Positions 28,304 to 37,024 of a stretch of DNA of 64,000 nucleotides are shown piece by piece. This stretch comes from JAGQKC01 sp965223675. GTDB taxonomy: Bacteria > Nitrospirota > Nitrospiria > Nitrospirales > UBA8639. Both the position numbers and the translations under genes were made by a program. Positions within the stretch are counted from its first letter, which is position 1, and each line of letters opens with the position of its first letter. Location of the stretch: NCBI GenBank assembly GCA_965223675.1, contig OZ245013.1, positions 4,216,001-4,280,000 of the forward strand, in the 5' to 3' direction. Below the pieces are notes generated by a model that had not been told where the DNA came from, searched no databases, and saw only the letters and a list, made by a program, of their open reading frames with translations.

Positions 28304-28945
28304 ATGTCGCGTAGCGGAATATTATTTATTCTATCGGGATCTTCGGGTGTAGGAAAGTCAACCTTATGCAAACATATTATCGGTTCGATCCCAGCTATTC
28401 AGCTTTCTGTATCCTATACGACAAGACCCATACGCGCAGGGGAGGAGCATGGGAGAGAATATTGGTTTGTGGATGAGCAAGAATTCCAACGTATGATCGA
28501 TCAGCATGCCTTTTTAGAGTGGGCAGAGGTCTATGAGAATCTGTATGGAACACCTAGACGAGAGCTCCTCCAGCTTCAAGAGCAAGGCATTGATGTCATT
28601 TTGGATATTGATGTTCAGGGCGCGAGAAATGTCATGAAGAATTCCCATGATGCCGTATCAGTGTTTCTCATGCCGCCCTCGTTAGATATTCTCAAGGCCA
28701 GACTCAAAGCCCGAGGTACCGATAATCCTGATATCGTCGAACGTCGGTTTCAGAAGGCGCAAATCGAGGTGGAATATCATGTAGAATATGACTATACCAT
28801 CAGCAATGGGAGTCTCGAACAAGCCATAAAGGAATTTGAGTCTATCATCTTAGCGGAACGTGTCCGGACCAAACGTCTCGATCACGAATGGCTGCACCGT
28901 CACGGCCTTGTTGGGAAAGAGAGAGATAGCAAAATTGTCACCTAA
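28304..28945 (+). CDS. gmk: Guanylate kinase
   Basis: The enzyme of about 213 aa phosphorylates GMP to GDP. P-loop LSGSSGVGKSTL near the start, SVSYTTRPIRAGEEHGREYW and WAEVYENLYGTPR are the family signature; DVILDIDVQGARNV follows. The frame is open 42 nt further upstream from a GTG, but the ATG at 28304 gives the normal length. It directly follows yicC and precedes rpoZ by 29 nt. Confidence 0.95.
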   Translation: MSRSGILFILSGSSGVGKSTLCKHIIGSIPAIQLSVSYTTRPIRAGEEHGREYWFVDEQEFQRMIDQHAFLEWAEVYENLYGTPRRELLQLQEQGIDVILDIDVQGARNVMKNSHDAVSVFLMPPSLDILKARLKARGTDNPDIVERRFQKAQIEVEYHVEYDYTISNGSLEQAIKEFESIILAERVRTKRLDHEWLHRHGLVGKERDSKIVT

Positions 28946-28974
28946 CGTTACAAGAGAGAAAGGAACCTGAGCTC

Positions 28975-29343
28975 ATGATTGATGCCTTATCACTGCTTCC
29001 TGAACATCATCAGACACAATTTGATTCGCGCTTTCGAATTGTCTTGATCGCTGCCCAACGTGCGAAGCAAATCATGCGGGGGGCACCGACTGCTGGCTCT
29101 AACAAATTCATTAAAGAAACATCATCGGCGTTAGAAGAAGTATTACATGGGAACGTAAACTTTTTGATGGGACAAGATGCTCGTGAGGCCATGAAGGAGG
29201 CAAAAGGTGCAGGTGAGCGAGAATTTGATCCGGCCCTTCTGGCACAAACGAATGAAAATGCGCAAGAAATACAAAAAGAATTGAGTGTCTATATTGATGA
29301 TAGTCCAAAAGGAGAAGAACCTGCAGCAGAAGAGGAGTCGTAG
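28975..29343 (+). CDS. rpoZ: RNA polymerase omega subunit
   Basis: The 122 aa protein contains the omega core FDSRFRIVLIAAQRAKQIMRG, and a central ALEEVLHGNV region typical of the family. The C-terminus is a long acidic tail (PKGEEPAAEEES). Omega helps assemble and stabilise RNA polymerase. The gmk-rpoZ-coaBC context fully supports the call. An AAGGA lies 10 nt before the ATG. Confidence 0.92.
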   Translation: MIDALSLLPEHHQTQFDSRFRIVLIAAQRAKQIMRGAPTAGSNKFIKETSSALEEVLHGNVNFLMGQDAREAMKEAKGAGEREFDPALLAQTNENAQEIQKELSVYIDDSPKGEEPAAEEES

Positions 29344-29401
29344 AGCCTGCTTTTGCCAAGATCGATAGAAGCTGGAGACTGGCTTATTGCCCTTTTACAC
29401 C

Positions 29402-30625
29402 ATGCCTGAGTTGAGATTACAGAGAACACGAATACTGCTTGGGGTTACGGGGAGCATTGCAGCGTATAAGGCTGTCAACTTACTTCGGACACTTGTCAGT
29501 CAAGGTGCAGATGTTTCAGTGGTCATGTCGGAAGCCGCAACCCGATTTGTTACACCGCTCACATTTGAAGTGCTTTCAAAGCATCCGGTTACAACTGATC
29601 TTTTTTCTGGCCATCAGGATATGCCGCATCTCTCCTTACCGGGCGCTGCACATGTTATTGTGTTGGCTCCCTGTACGGCCAATACCATCGCAACCTATGC
29701 CTTGGGTTTAGCGAGTGATCTATTAAGTACGATGTTGCTCACGACGCATTGTCCAGTCGTGATCGCCCCGGCAATGGACGGCGACATGTGGGAACAGCCT
29801 GCCATTAAAGGCCATGTCCAAACATTGAGAAAACGTGGAGTCGTGGTTTTGGAGCCAGAATTAGGAGAATTGGCTTCGGGAATGGTGGGACGTGGACGTC
29901 TTCCTGAAGAAAGCACCATCGTGGAAGCGATCGTAGATAATGTTCGATCGTCGATGGAATTGGCTGGTCGTCGCATCTTGATCTCTGCTGGTCCAACACG
30001 TGAACCAATTGATGCCGTGCGGTATATTTCCAATGGATCATCGGGAAAAATGGGCTATGCGTTAGCTCGTGAGGCTCGATTGAGAGGTGCGGAGGTTGTT
30101 CTCGTGAGTGGTCCGACGAGTTTAGAGGCTCCAGGTGGTGTCGAGTTGGTTTCTGTCAATACAGCAGAAGAAATGTACCAGGCGCTGTCAGCACGTTTCC
30201 CTTCAGCAGATGTTTTGATCATGACCGCGGCCGTTGGAGACTTTCGTCCGAAAGATGTCAGTGATGAGAAAGTCAAAAAGCGTCTTTGGCAAGGGGAACC
30301 TCTGGAGCTTGAACGGACGACAGATATCTTAGCAGCTCTATCTTCGCAACGAACGCATCAAGTATTAGTAGGTTTTGCTGCGGAAACGAATGATCTCATT
30401 AAAAATGGGCAGGAAAAGTTAACAAACAAAAGCCTAGATTTAGTGGTCGTCAATCAAGTGGGCGGACCTGACTCGGCCTTTGATAATGAGACCAATGAAG
30501 TTATCCTTCTGACTCGGAACGGAGGAATTATTTCAATGCCTCGAATGTCTAAACCCATGGTAGCCCATCGGATATTAGATGAATTAAACACTTTTCACAT
30601 ATCTTCCTCAGTACTTCCTCGTTAG
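29402..30625 (+). CDS. coaBC: Phosphopantothenoylcysteine decarboxylase / phosphopantothenate-cysteine ligase
   Basis: The bifunctional enzyme of about 407 aa is part of coenzyme A synthesis. The N-terminal flavin-dependent CoaC half (about 1-185) has ILLGVTGSIAAYKAVNLLR, the active-site His/Asn region with VLAPCTANTIATYALGLASD, and PAMDGDMWEQPAIK. The C-terminal CoaB half has ILISAGPTREPIDAVRYISN, SSGKMGYALAREA, TAAVGDFRPKDVSDEKVKK and VVNQVGGPDSAFDNETNEV. The ATG at 29402 is preferred over a TTG 15 nt upstream. It closes the yicC-gmk-rpoZ-coaBC run. Confidence 0.95.
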   Translation: MPELRLQRTRILLGVTGSIAAYKAVNLLRTLVSQGADVSVVMSEAATRFVTPLTFEVLSKHPVTTDLFSGHQDMPHLSLPGAAHVIVLAPCTANTIATYALGLASDLLSTMLLTTHCPVVIAPAMDGDMWEQPAIKGHVQTLRKRGVVVLEPELGELASGMVGRGRLPEESTIVEAIVDNVRSSMELAGRRILISAGPTREPIDAVRYISNGSSGKMGYALAREARLRGAEVVLVSGPTSLEAPGGVELVSVNTAEEMYQALSARFPSADVLIMTAAVGDFRPKDVSDEKVKKRLWQGEPLELERTTDILAALSSQRTHQVLVGFAAETNDLIKNGQEKLTNKSLDLVVVNQVGGPDSAFDNETNEVILLTRNGGIISMPRMSKPMVAHRILDELNTFHISSSVLPR

Positions 30626-30758
30626 TCAAGCCTTAAAATAATCTTGCCACAAGGTCGGTTATTCAGCCGCACCTCATTCAGAAATTTATTCGCCTACTCA
30701 GGAATGTATAGCTGTCAATCTCTGAGGTTCCTATGTGGACCTACTGTATTTGGTTGAA

Positions 30759-30855
30759 TAGAGCGAATCCAAAAAATTTCCCTCTGCGCCATCATGACGT
30801 TCTGCGCGGTGAGCACGTTGGCGCTTTATCGTTTCGATATGACTGAATCGGCTTA
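30759..30855 (+). mobile_element. MITE-like element, copy A (IS630/Tc1-type ends)
   Basis: The left end is TAGAGCGAATCCAAAA. The right end, GTTGGCGCTTTATCGTTTCG followed by CTGAATCGGCTTA, is nearly identical to copy B at 38813-38999 and to the inverted copy C at 47847-48529. Size is about 97 bp with terminal TA. It has no coding capacity and is probably an internally deleted derivative of a common IS. Confidence 0.65.
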
Positions 30856-30881
30856 TCACCTTCATTTTTTTCGCTTCTGTA

Positions 30882-30910
30882 CAGGGATAAGCACGTCCCT
30901 GCTTTTTATT
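30882..30910 (+). terminator. Possible intrinsic terminator downstream of coaBC
   Basis: Stem CAGGGA/TCCCTG with an 8 nt loop is followed by CTTTTTATT. It lies 256 nt after the coaBC stop, behind the MITE, so it may instead belong to the nqr leader. Confidence 0.4.
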
Positions 30911-31056
30911 GCTATGTCGAGATTTTTGTACTAATCAACAAAAAAATTGGTTAAGGAAACAAATTGATTAAAGATTATGTTCAAAATGACCGAATAAATA
31001 CGTAGAGGTATGATCGGAATAATTTCTCATCTACAGAAATCACTCACGAAACAATC

Positions 31057-32403
31057 ATGCATATATCGATAAAAAAAGGGTTACATGTCCCCATATCTGG
31101 TGAGCCAGAGCAATCGATCTACGATGGGCCGTCAGTAAGTTCCGTCGCGTTATTAGGGCAGGATTATATAGGGCTCAGACCTAGCATGCTCGTTGAGGAA
31201 GGAACTTGGGTCAAGCTTGGCCAACCGCTTTTTTCTGACAAAACGACACCGGGTGTGGTCTACACAGCTCCGGGCACTGGTGTGGTCGAGGCGATTAATC
31301 GTGGGGCGAAGCGTGTTCTTCAATCGGTTGTCATTCGCCTTGAAGGAGATGAAGAGGAGACGTTTTCGAGTTACCGCCATGATGAACTTTCGCATCTAAC
31401 ACGTGAGCAAGTAAAAGAGAATCTTGTTGCATCTGGACTTTGGACTGCGCTCCGAACGAGGCCTTACAGTAAAGTCCCTTCGCCCGAGTCTATTCCCCAT
31501 TCCATTTTTGTGACGGCGATGGATTCTAATCCCTTGGCTCCGCAAGCAGCAAAAGTCATACGAGAATTTAAGGATGACTTTATTCAAGGCCTGAATCTTA
31601 TCAGCCATTTGACAGAGGGGAAGGTCTTCGTATGCAAAGCGCTTGGTGAAGATATCCCTACCCTTACGACAAATCAGTTTGCTGTCGCGGAATTTGCCGG
31701 ACCACATCCCTCGGGTCTTGTAGGAACCCACATTCATTTTCTTGATCCCGTTGGACCGAAGAAAACGGTGTGGCATATCCATTATCAAGATGTCATTGCT
31801 ATTGGAAAACTCTTTACCACTGGACTGATTTGGACGGAACGAATCATTTCATTGGCAGGGCCAGTCGTGTTAGAGCCCCGTCTCATCCGTACTAGACTTG
31901 GTGCAAGAACAGAAGACTTGGTCGAGGGTCAGCTTGAGTATGTTCGCTGTCGTGTGATCTCCGGTTCCCTTCTGTCAGGAAGCTGGGCGATCGGATGGGC
32001 AACGTTTCTCGGTCGATATCATTCTCAACTGACGGTGATTCCGGAAGGAGGCGAACGGAAGTTTTTAGGGTGGTTATCGCCAGGGCCGGAAAAGTTTTCT
32101 GCATTAAACGTCTTCGTCTCAAGTTTTTTCCGTAAAAAAATCTTTCGATTAAATTCTCTTGAACAGGGAAGTCCTCGCGCCATTGTACCGGTGGGAGTAT
32201 ATGAGGATGTCATGCCAATGGATATTCTCTCCACCCCGTTGCTTCGCGCATTGGTGGTAAAAGATACAGACGTGGCACAAGCACTTGGGTGTTTAGAACT
32301 GGACGAGGAAGATTTAGCCTTATGTTCCTTCGTGTGTCCCAGTAAATATAATTTTGGTCCATTGCTTCGGGCTAGTCTCGAGCAGATTGAGAGAGAAGGC
32401 TAA
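31057..32403 (+). CDS. nqrA: Na+-translocating NADH:quinone reductase subunit A
   Basis: The 448 aa peripheral subunit of Na+-NQR has the N-terminal ISIKKGLHVPISGEP start and a biotinyl/RnfC-like region (PGVVYTAPGTGVVEAINRGA). The quinone-linked middle includes GPHPSGLVGTHIHFLDPVGP, and the C-terminus ends CSFVCPSKYNFGPLLR. In the family NqrA carries no redox cofactor and helps form the quinone site. It is the first gene of a tight operon; its TAA overlaps the nqrB ATG. Confidence 0.95.
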   Translation: MHISIKKGLHVPISGEPEQSIYDGPSVSSVALLGQDYIGLRPSMLVEEGTWVKLGQPLFSDKTTPGVVYTAPGTGVVEAINRGAKRVLQSVVIRLEGDEEETFSSYRHDELSHLTREQVKENLVASGLWTALRTRPYSKVPSPESIPHSIFVTAMDSNPLAPQAAKVIREFKDDFIQGLNLISHLTEGKVFVCKALGEDIPTLTTNQFAVAEFAGPHPSGLVGTHIHFLDPVGPKKTVWHIHYQDVIAIGKLFTTGLIWTERIISLAGPVVLEPRLIRTRLGARTEDLVEGQLEYVRCRVISGSLLSGSWAIGWATFLGRYHSQLTVIPEGGERKFLGWLSPGPEKFSALNVFVSSFFRKKIFRLNSLEQGSPRAIVPVGVYEDVMPMDILSTPLLRALVVKDTDVAQALGCLELDEEDLALCSFVCPSKYNFGPLLRASLEQIEREG

Positions 32404-33614
32404 TGCAGTGGCTTCGTCGAGTATTGGATCGATGGCATCCTCACTTTCAAAAAGGGGGAGCATACGAAAAGTACTTCGTCGTTTACGAAATGATCGATGG
32501 TTTTCTCTTCACGCCAGACACGGTCACACGATCAGCTCCCCATGTTCGAGACGGAGCTGATTTAAAGCGTGTGATGATGTATGTTTTCGTGGCCGTCACG
32601 CCATGTATCGCGATGGCCATGTACAACACAGGCTATCAAGCCAATGTTGCGATGGCTCAGTTGGGACTTCAGACTATCAGTGGCTGGAGAGGAGCGATTC
32701 TCGATGGACTAGGGATTGGCTATAGCGCCACTAACATATTTGCCTGTGTGTGGCATGGATTCTTGTATTTCTTTCCCCTCTATGTCGTCACTCTTGTTGC
32801 AGGAGGACTGTGGGAAGTACTTTTTGCGGCAGTTCGCAATCATGAGGTCAATGAAGGTTTTCTTGTTACCTCAATTTTGTTTGTCTTAACTCTTCCGCCC
32901 GATATTCCACTTTGGCAAGTCGCTATAGGCATTTCATTTGGTGTGGTCCTTGGCAAAGAAGTGTTCGGAGGAACAGGAAAGAACTTCTTAAATCCTGCAC
33001 TCACAGGACGTGCATTCTTGTTTTTTGCATTTCCTGCCGAGATGTCAGGGGACACGGTATGGACGGCAGTCGATGGATTTAGTGGAGCGACAGCCTTGGG
33101 CGTTGGTGCGATCGGGGGGTTGCCGGGTATTCAGGAGGCTGGGTTCACCTGGCTGCAATCTTTTTTGGGTACTGTTCAAGGTTCCATGGGTGAAACGTCT
33201 ACGTTAGCCTGTCTCCTTGGAGCAGCATTTCTGATTTATACACGAGTCGCTTCATGGAGAATTATGGCTGGTGTGGCATTGGGTATGATTGGGACAACGT
33301 TGCTATTTAATGTCTTTGGTAGTGATACCAATCCAATGGTGACGCTTCCGTGGTATTGGCATTTAGTCGTGGGCGGCTCGGCCTTTGGCATGGTCTTTAT
33401 GGCCACAGATCCTGTGTCAGCCTCCATGACGACAGTTGGACGATGGATGTTCGGTGTGTTGATTGGATTTATGACGATCATAATTCGAGTCGCGAATCCT
33501 GCCTTTCCAGAAGGCATGATGTTAGCCATTCTGTTCGCGAACATTTTTGCTCCGTTAATTGATTATATGGTGATTCAAGCCAATGTCCGAAAAAGAATCT
33601 TGCGCAATACCTAA
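32403..33614 (+). CDS. nqrB: Na+-NQR subunit B
   Basis: The 403 aa integral membrane subunit (NqrB/RnfD family) has about 8-10 helices. The covalent-FMN attachment segment is DGFSGATALG (the Thr is the flavin-linked residue in the family). GKEVFGGTGKNFLNPALTGR and FMATDPVSASMTTVGRWM are also diagnostic. Family knowledge: it also holds riboflavin and forms part of the Na+ path. The ATG overlaps the nqrA stop and the 3' end overlaps the nqrC frame by 32 nt if the long nqrC start is used. Confidence 0.95.
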   Translation: MQWLRRVLDRWHPHFQKGGAYEKYFVVYEMIDGFLFTPDTVTRSAPHVRDGADLKRVMMYVFVAVTPCIAMAMYNTGYQANVAMAQLGLQTISGWRGAILDGLGIGYSATNIFACVWHGFLYFFPLYVVTLVAGGLWEVLFAAVRNHEVNEGFLVTSILFVLTLPPDIPLWQVAIGISFGVVLGKEVFGGTGKNFLNPALTGRAFLFFAFPAEMSGDTVWTAVDGFSGATALGVGAIGGLPGIQEAGFTWLQSFLGTVQGSMGETSTLACLLGAAFLIYTRVASWRIMAGVALGMIGTTLLFNVFGSDTNPMVTLPWYWHLVVGGSAFGMVFMATDPVSASMTTVGRWMFGVLIGFMTIIIRVANPAFPEGMMLAILFANIFAPLIDYMVIQANVRKRILRNT

Positions 33615-34437
33615 CGAGGACGCTACCGCAAATGTTGAACAGCCCGCCTGCTCAGTAGGCTGCAATTTTCTGCGTATGTCAAACGATAGCACCGCCAAGA
33701 CGATCATTGTGGCTCTCTTGCTGTGCTTGGTGTGCTCTATTGTTGTCTCGACGGCAGCCGTTGCGCTCAAACCGATACAGCTTCAGAACAAAAGCCTCGA
33801 TAAAAAACGCAACATTCTTCAAGTCGCTGGTCTTTATCAAGAAGGTAAGAGCATTGAGAATCTCTTCGAAGGAGTGGAGGCCAAGGTCGTTGATTTAGCG
33901 ACTGGAGAGTATGCAGAAAATATACGGCCGGACAAGTTCGATCAAAGAAAGGCTGCAAAGGATCCCACGCAGAATGTTCTTATTCCGTTAGACCAAGATA
34001 TCGCACATATTAAACAACGAGCGAAATATGCCACAGTCTATCTGGTCAAGGACGATGGGAATACCAAGTACTTCATTCTTCCTGTTCATGGATATGGATT
34101 GTGGTCAACATTATACGGATTCTTAGTTCTCGAAAAAGATGCCAATACGGTGTATGGACTTCAATTTTATGAACATGCCGAAACCCCAGGGCTTGGAGGT
34201 GAAGTCGACAACCCTCATTGGCGGGAAAAATGGAAGGGGAAACAAGTCTACGATTCCACCGGACACCCCAACATTGAAGTTGTGAGGGGGAGCGTCGATA
34301 TGAGTAGGTCTGAGGCTGGTCATCAAGTCGATGGGTTAGCAGGAGCGACGCTCACGAGTCGGGGTGTGACATATCTATTGCAATACTGGTTGAGCGAGCA
34401 GGGGTTTGGACCATATTTACAGAAAGTTCGTACCTGA
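33583..34437 (+). CDS. nqrC: Na+-NQR subunit C
   Basis: The subunit, up to 284 aa, has one membrane helix (IIVALLLCLVCSIVVSTAAV) followed by a periplasmic FMN-binding domain. The covalent FMN site is VDGLAGATLTSRGVTYLL (Thr). GYGLWSTLYGFLVL and HAETPGLGGEV are family motifs. The longest frame adds about 31 residues before the helix, including Cys at 7, 23 and 27. An ATG at 33676 would remove them and give 253 aa, close to the usual length. Neither start has a good Shine-Dalgarno, so the N-terminus is open. Confidence 0.94.
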   Translation: MSEKESCAIPNEDATANVEQPACSVGCNFLRMSNDSTAKTIIVALLLCLVCSIVVSTAAVALKPIQLQNKSLDKKRNILQVAGLYQEGKSIENLFEGVEAKVVDLATGEYAENIRPDKFDQRKAAKDPTQNVLIPLDQDIAHIKQRAKYATVYLVKDDGNTKYFILPVHGYGLWSTLYGFLVLEKDANTVYGLQFYEHAETPGLGGEVDNPHWREKWKGKQVYDSTGHPNIEVVRGSVDMSRSEAGHQVDGLAGATLTSRGVTYLLQYWLSEQGFGPYLQKVRT

Positions 34438-34449
34438 GGAAAAATTTTC

Positions 34450-35112
34450 ATGAGCAGTGAAGCACAAAAAGTTGTTGCTGATCCGCTATTGGATAATAAT
34501 CCGATTGCCTTACAAGTCTTGGGTGTATGCTCGGCCCTGGCCGTGACAACATCTCTGGCAACCGCGTTAATCATGTGTTTGGCTCTCACAGCCGTCACGG
34601 CATGTTCGAATGCGTCGATCAGCATGATTAGAAATCATATTCCCAGTAGTATTCGTATCATTGTTCAAATGACGATTATTGCGTCTCTGGTGATTGTAGT
34701 CGATCAATTATTGAAGGCGTATGCGTTTGACACCAGCAAACAACTTTCCGTGTTTGTCGGATTGATAATCACCAACTGTATCGTACTAGGTCGAGCTGAA
34801 GCCTATGCCATGAAAAACGGTGTGGGTCTGAGTTTTCTGGATGGGATTGGCAACGGCCTTGGATATAGTGTCATCCTGATTTTTGTCGGAATTTTTCGTG
34901 AGCTGTTTGGAGCGGGAAAACTTCTTGGCTACACGATCTTTCCTCTGGTTTCTGAGGGGGGATGGTTTACGCCAATCGGCTTGATGCTTCTTCCGCCTAG
35001 TGCATTTTTTCTCATTGGGCTCTTTATCTGGGGATTGAGAAGCTGGAAGACGGAACAGGTCGAAAAGGCTGAATATCGTATTCATCAAGTCCATCGAACC
35101 GAGGTGCTGTAG
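34450..35112 (+). CDS. nqrD: Na+-NQR subunit D
   Basis: The 220 aa subunit has six hydrophobic segments and belongs to the NqrDE/RnfAE family. NPIALQVLGVCSALAVTTSL near the N-terminus, NCIVLGRAEAYAMKNG and DGIGNGLGYSVIL are conserved. With NqrE it binds the intramembrane iron centre in known complexes; a Cys in the first helix (GVCSALAV) and one in TNCIVLGRAEA fit this. GAGG lies before the ATG. Its TAG overlaps the nqrE GTG. Confidence 0.95.
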   Translation: MSSEAQKVVADPLLDNNPIALQVLGVCSALAVTTSLATALIMCLALTAVTACSNASISMIRNHIPSSIRIIVQMTIIASLVIVVDQLLKAYAFDTSKQLSVFVGLIITNCIVLGRAEAYAMKNGVGLSFLDGIGNGLGYSVILIFVGIFRELFGAGKLLGYTIFPLVSEGGWFTPIGLMLLPPSAFFLIGLFIWGLRSWKTEQVEKAEYRIHQVHRTEVL

Positions 35113-35720
35113 TGGAACTGTACGTCAATTTATTGATCAAATCGGTATTTGTGGAAAATTTGGCCTTAGCCTTTTTCTTGGGCATGTGTACCTTTTTGGC
35201 TGTTTCCAAAAAAATTGAAACGGCTCTTGGATTAGGGATTGCTGTCGTGGTCGTTCAGGTGATCACCGTGCCGGCCAACAACCTCCTGTATCAATTCCTT
35301 TTGAAAGATGGAGCGTTAACTTGGGCTGGTTTTCCTGAGGTGGATCTGAGCTTTTTAGGATTGATCTGCTATATCGGCGTGATTGCGGCGATGGTTCAGA
35401 TTCTTGAAATGTTGCTAGACCGATTTTTCCCGGCGCTCTATAACGCACTTGGTATCTTTCTTCCGTTGATTACCGTGAACTGTGCCATCCTCGGAGGAAC
35501 CTTATTCATGGTGGAACGTGATTACAACTTTGGAGAAAGTATGGTGTACGGTATCGGTAGCGGCTTAGGGTGGGCTTTGGCGATCACAGCGCTCGCGGGA
35601 GTAAGAGAGAAATTGAAGTACAGCGATGTGCCAGAGGGCTTACAAGGACTTGGAATTACGTTTATCACAGCCGGCCTTATGTCGTTAGGGTTTATGGCGT
35701 TTTCGGGCATTCAATTGTAA
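35112..35720 (+). CDS. nqrE: Na+-NQR subunit E
   Basis: The 202 aa membrane subunit pairs with NqrD. It has six helices with VFVENLALAFFLGMCTFLAV at the N-terminus and LITVNCAILGGTLFMVERDY in the second half. The cysteines in GMCTFLAV and VNCAILGG match the iron-binding cysteines of the family. The start is GTG overlapping the nqrD stop, a normal coupled arrangement. Confidence 0.95.
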   Translation: MELYVNLLIKSVFVENLALAFFLGMCTFLAVSKKIETALGLGIAVVVVQVITVPANNLLYQFLLKDGALTWAGFPEVDLSFLGLICYIGVIAAMVQILEMLLDRFFPALYNALGIFLPLITVNCAILGGTLFMVERDYNFGESMVYGIGSGLGWALAITALAGVREKLKYSDVPEGLQGLGITFITAGLMSLGFMAFSGIQL

Positions 35721-35753
35721 CCGTATGAAAAAGAGTTTGACTGAGGAACGAGC

Positions 35754-36977
35754 ATGGTAGAAATAGCATTAGGCGTCACGCTTTTTACCGTTATCGTGAC
35801 TTCATTGGTGTTCTTAATTATTAGCGCGAAGTCGAAACTTGTCCCTTCAGGAAACGTGACGATTCGAATCAATGGTGAAAAAGACGTGCAAGCCCCGGTA
35901 GGCGGAAAGCTTTTGGGTGCGCTGGCCGACGCAAAATTGTTTGTTTCTTCGGCATGTGGAGGTGGTGGAACCTGTGCGCAATGCAAAGTGAAGGTCTTTG
36001 AGGGTGGCGGATCGATTCTGCCAACCGAGACTTCTCACATCAATAAGCGTGAAGCTGCTGAAGGTGATCGCCTCTCTTGCCAAGTGACCGTGAAGCAGGA
36101 TATGGCCATTCAAATTCCCGAAGAAGTCTTCGGAGTCAAGAAATGGGAATGTACGGTTCGATCAAATAACAATGTTGCGACATTTATCAAAGAATTGGTT
36201 CTTGAACTTCCCGAAGGCGAACATGTGAACTTTCGAGCTGGTGGATATATTCAAATTGAGAGTCCTGCCTATGATATCAAGTTCTCGAATTTTGCAGTTG
36301 AAGACGAGTATCGTGAGGATTGGGATGGTGCGGATTTGTGGCGATATGAATCTCATGTGGATGAGCCGGTCATGCGGGCCTATTCGATGGCCAACTATCC
36401 GGAAGAACGCGGCTTGATCATGCTGAACGTTCGCATCGCGACTCCACCATTTGGCGCGTCAGACGCAATTCCTCCAGGAAAAATGTCATCATATATCTTT
36501 AACTTGAAGCCTGAAGATAAAGTCATGATTTCCGGGCCTTTTGGTGAGTTCTTTGCAAAAGAGACGGATAATGAAATGGTGTTTATCGGTGGTGGAGCAG
36601 GGATGGCGCCGATGCGGTCACACATCTTTGATCAACTTCGAAGGATCCATTCGAAGCGCAAAATGTCGTTTTGGTATGGAGCTCGAAGTAAACGAGAAAT
36701 TTTTTATCAGGATGATTTTGATCAGCTCCAACAGGAAAATGAAAATTTTCAATGGCACGTGGCATTATCTGATCCGAAGGAAGAAGATCAGTGGACTGGA
36801 TATACGGGATTTATACATCAAGTGCTGTACGAGCAATACTTGAAAAATCATCCTGCCCCCGAGGATTGCGAGTATTATATGTGTGGCCCGCCGGTGATGA
36901 ATGCGGCTGTGATCAAAATGCTCGAAGATCTCGGTGTCGAACGATCGCAGATATTCCTTGATGACTTTGGTGGCTAG
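35754..36977 (+). CDS. nqrF: Na+-NQR subunit F (NADH dehydrogenase entry subunit)
   Basis: The 407 aa protein is where electrons enter. One N-terminal helix (LGVTLFTVIVTSLVFLIISA) anchors it. A [2Fe-2S] ferredoxin domain follows with SACGGGGTCAQCKV and a fourth Cys in DRLSCQV. The FAD domain has MRAYSMANYP (RxYS) and the NADH-binding part has FIGGGAGMAPMRSHIFDQL and MCGPPVMNAAVIKM. All cofactor residues are present. It ends the nqr structural genes and precedes apbE by 47 nt. Confidence 0.96.
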   Translation: MVEIALGVTLFTVIVTSLVFLIISAKSKLVPSGNVTIRINGEKDVQAPVGGKLLGALADAKLFVSSACGGGGTCAQCKVKVFEGGGSILPTETSHINKREAAEGDRLSCQVTVKQDMAIQIPEEVFGVKKWECTVRSNNNVATFIKELVLELPEGEHVNFRAGGYIQIESPAYDIKFSNFAVEDEYREDWDGADLWRYESHVDEPVMRAYSMANYPEERGLIMLNVRIATPPFGASDAIPPGKMSSYIFNLKPEDKVMISGPFGEFFAKETDNEMVFIGGGAGMAPMRSHIFDQLRRIHSKRKMSFWYGARSKREIFYQDDFDQLQQENENFQWHVALSDPKEEDQWTGYTGFIHQVLYEQYLKNHPAPEDCEYYMCGPPVMNAAVIKMLEDLGVERSQIFLDDFGG

Positions 36978-37024
36978 TGTTCCCGTGACTTAGCCTTTTT
37001 CATGAACATGTGAAACATGACACT

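Larger units (their letters stand above)
30626..31056. other. Intergenic region coaBC/nqrA
   Basis: The 431 nt contain no gene. They hold a 97 bp MITE-like element (30759-30855), a possible terminator (30882-30910) and an A/T-rich stretch that presumably includes the nqr promoter. No convincing -35/-10 pair with correct spacing was found there. Confidence 0.6.
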
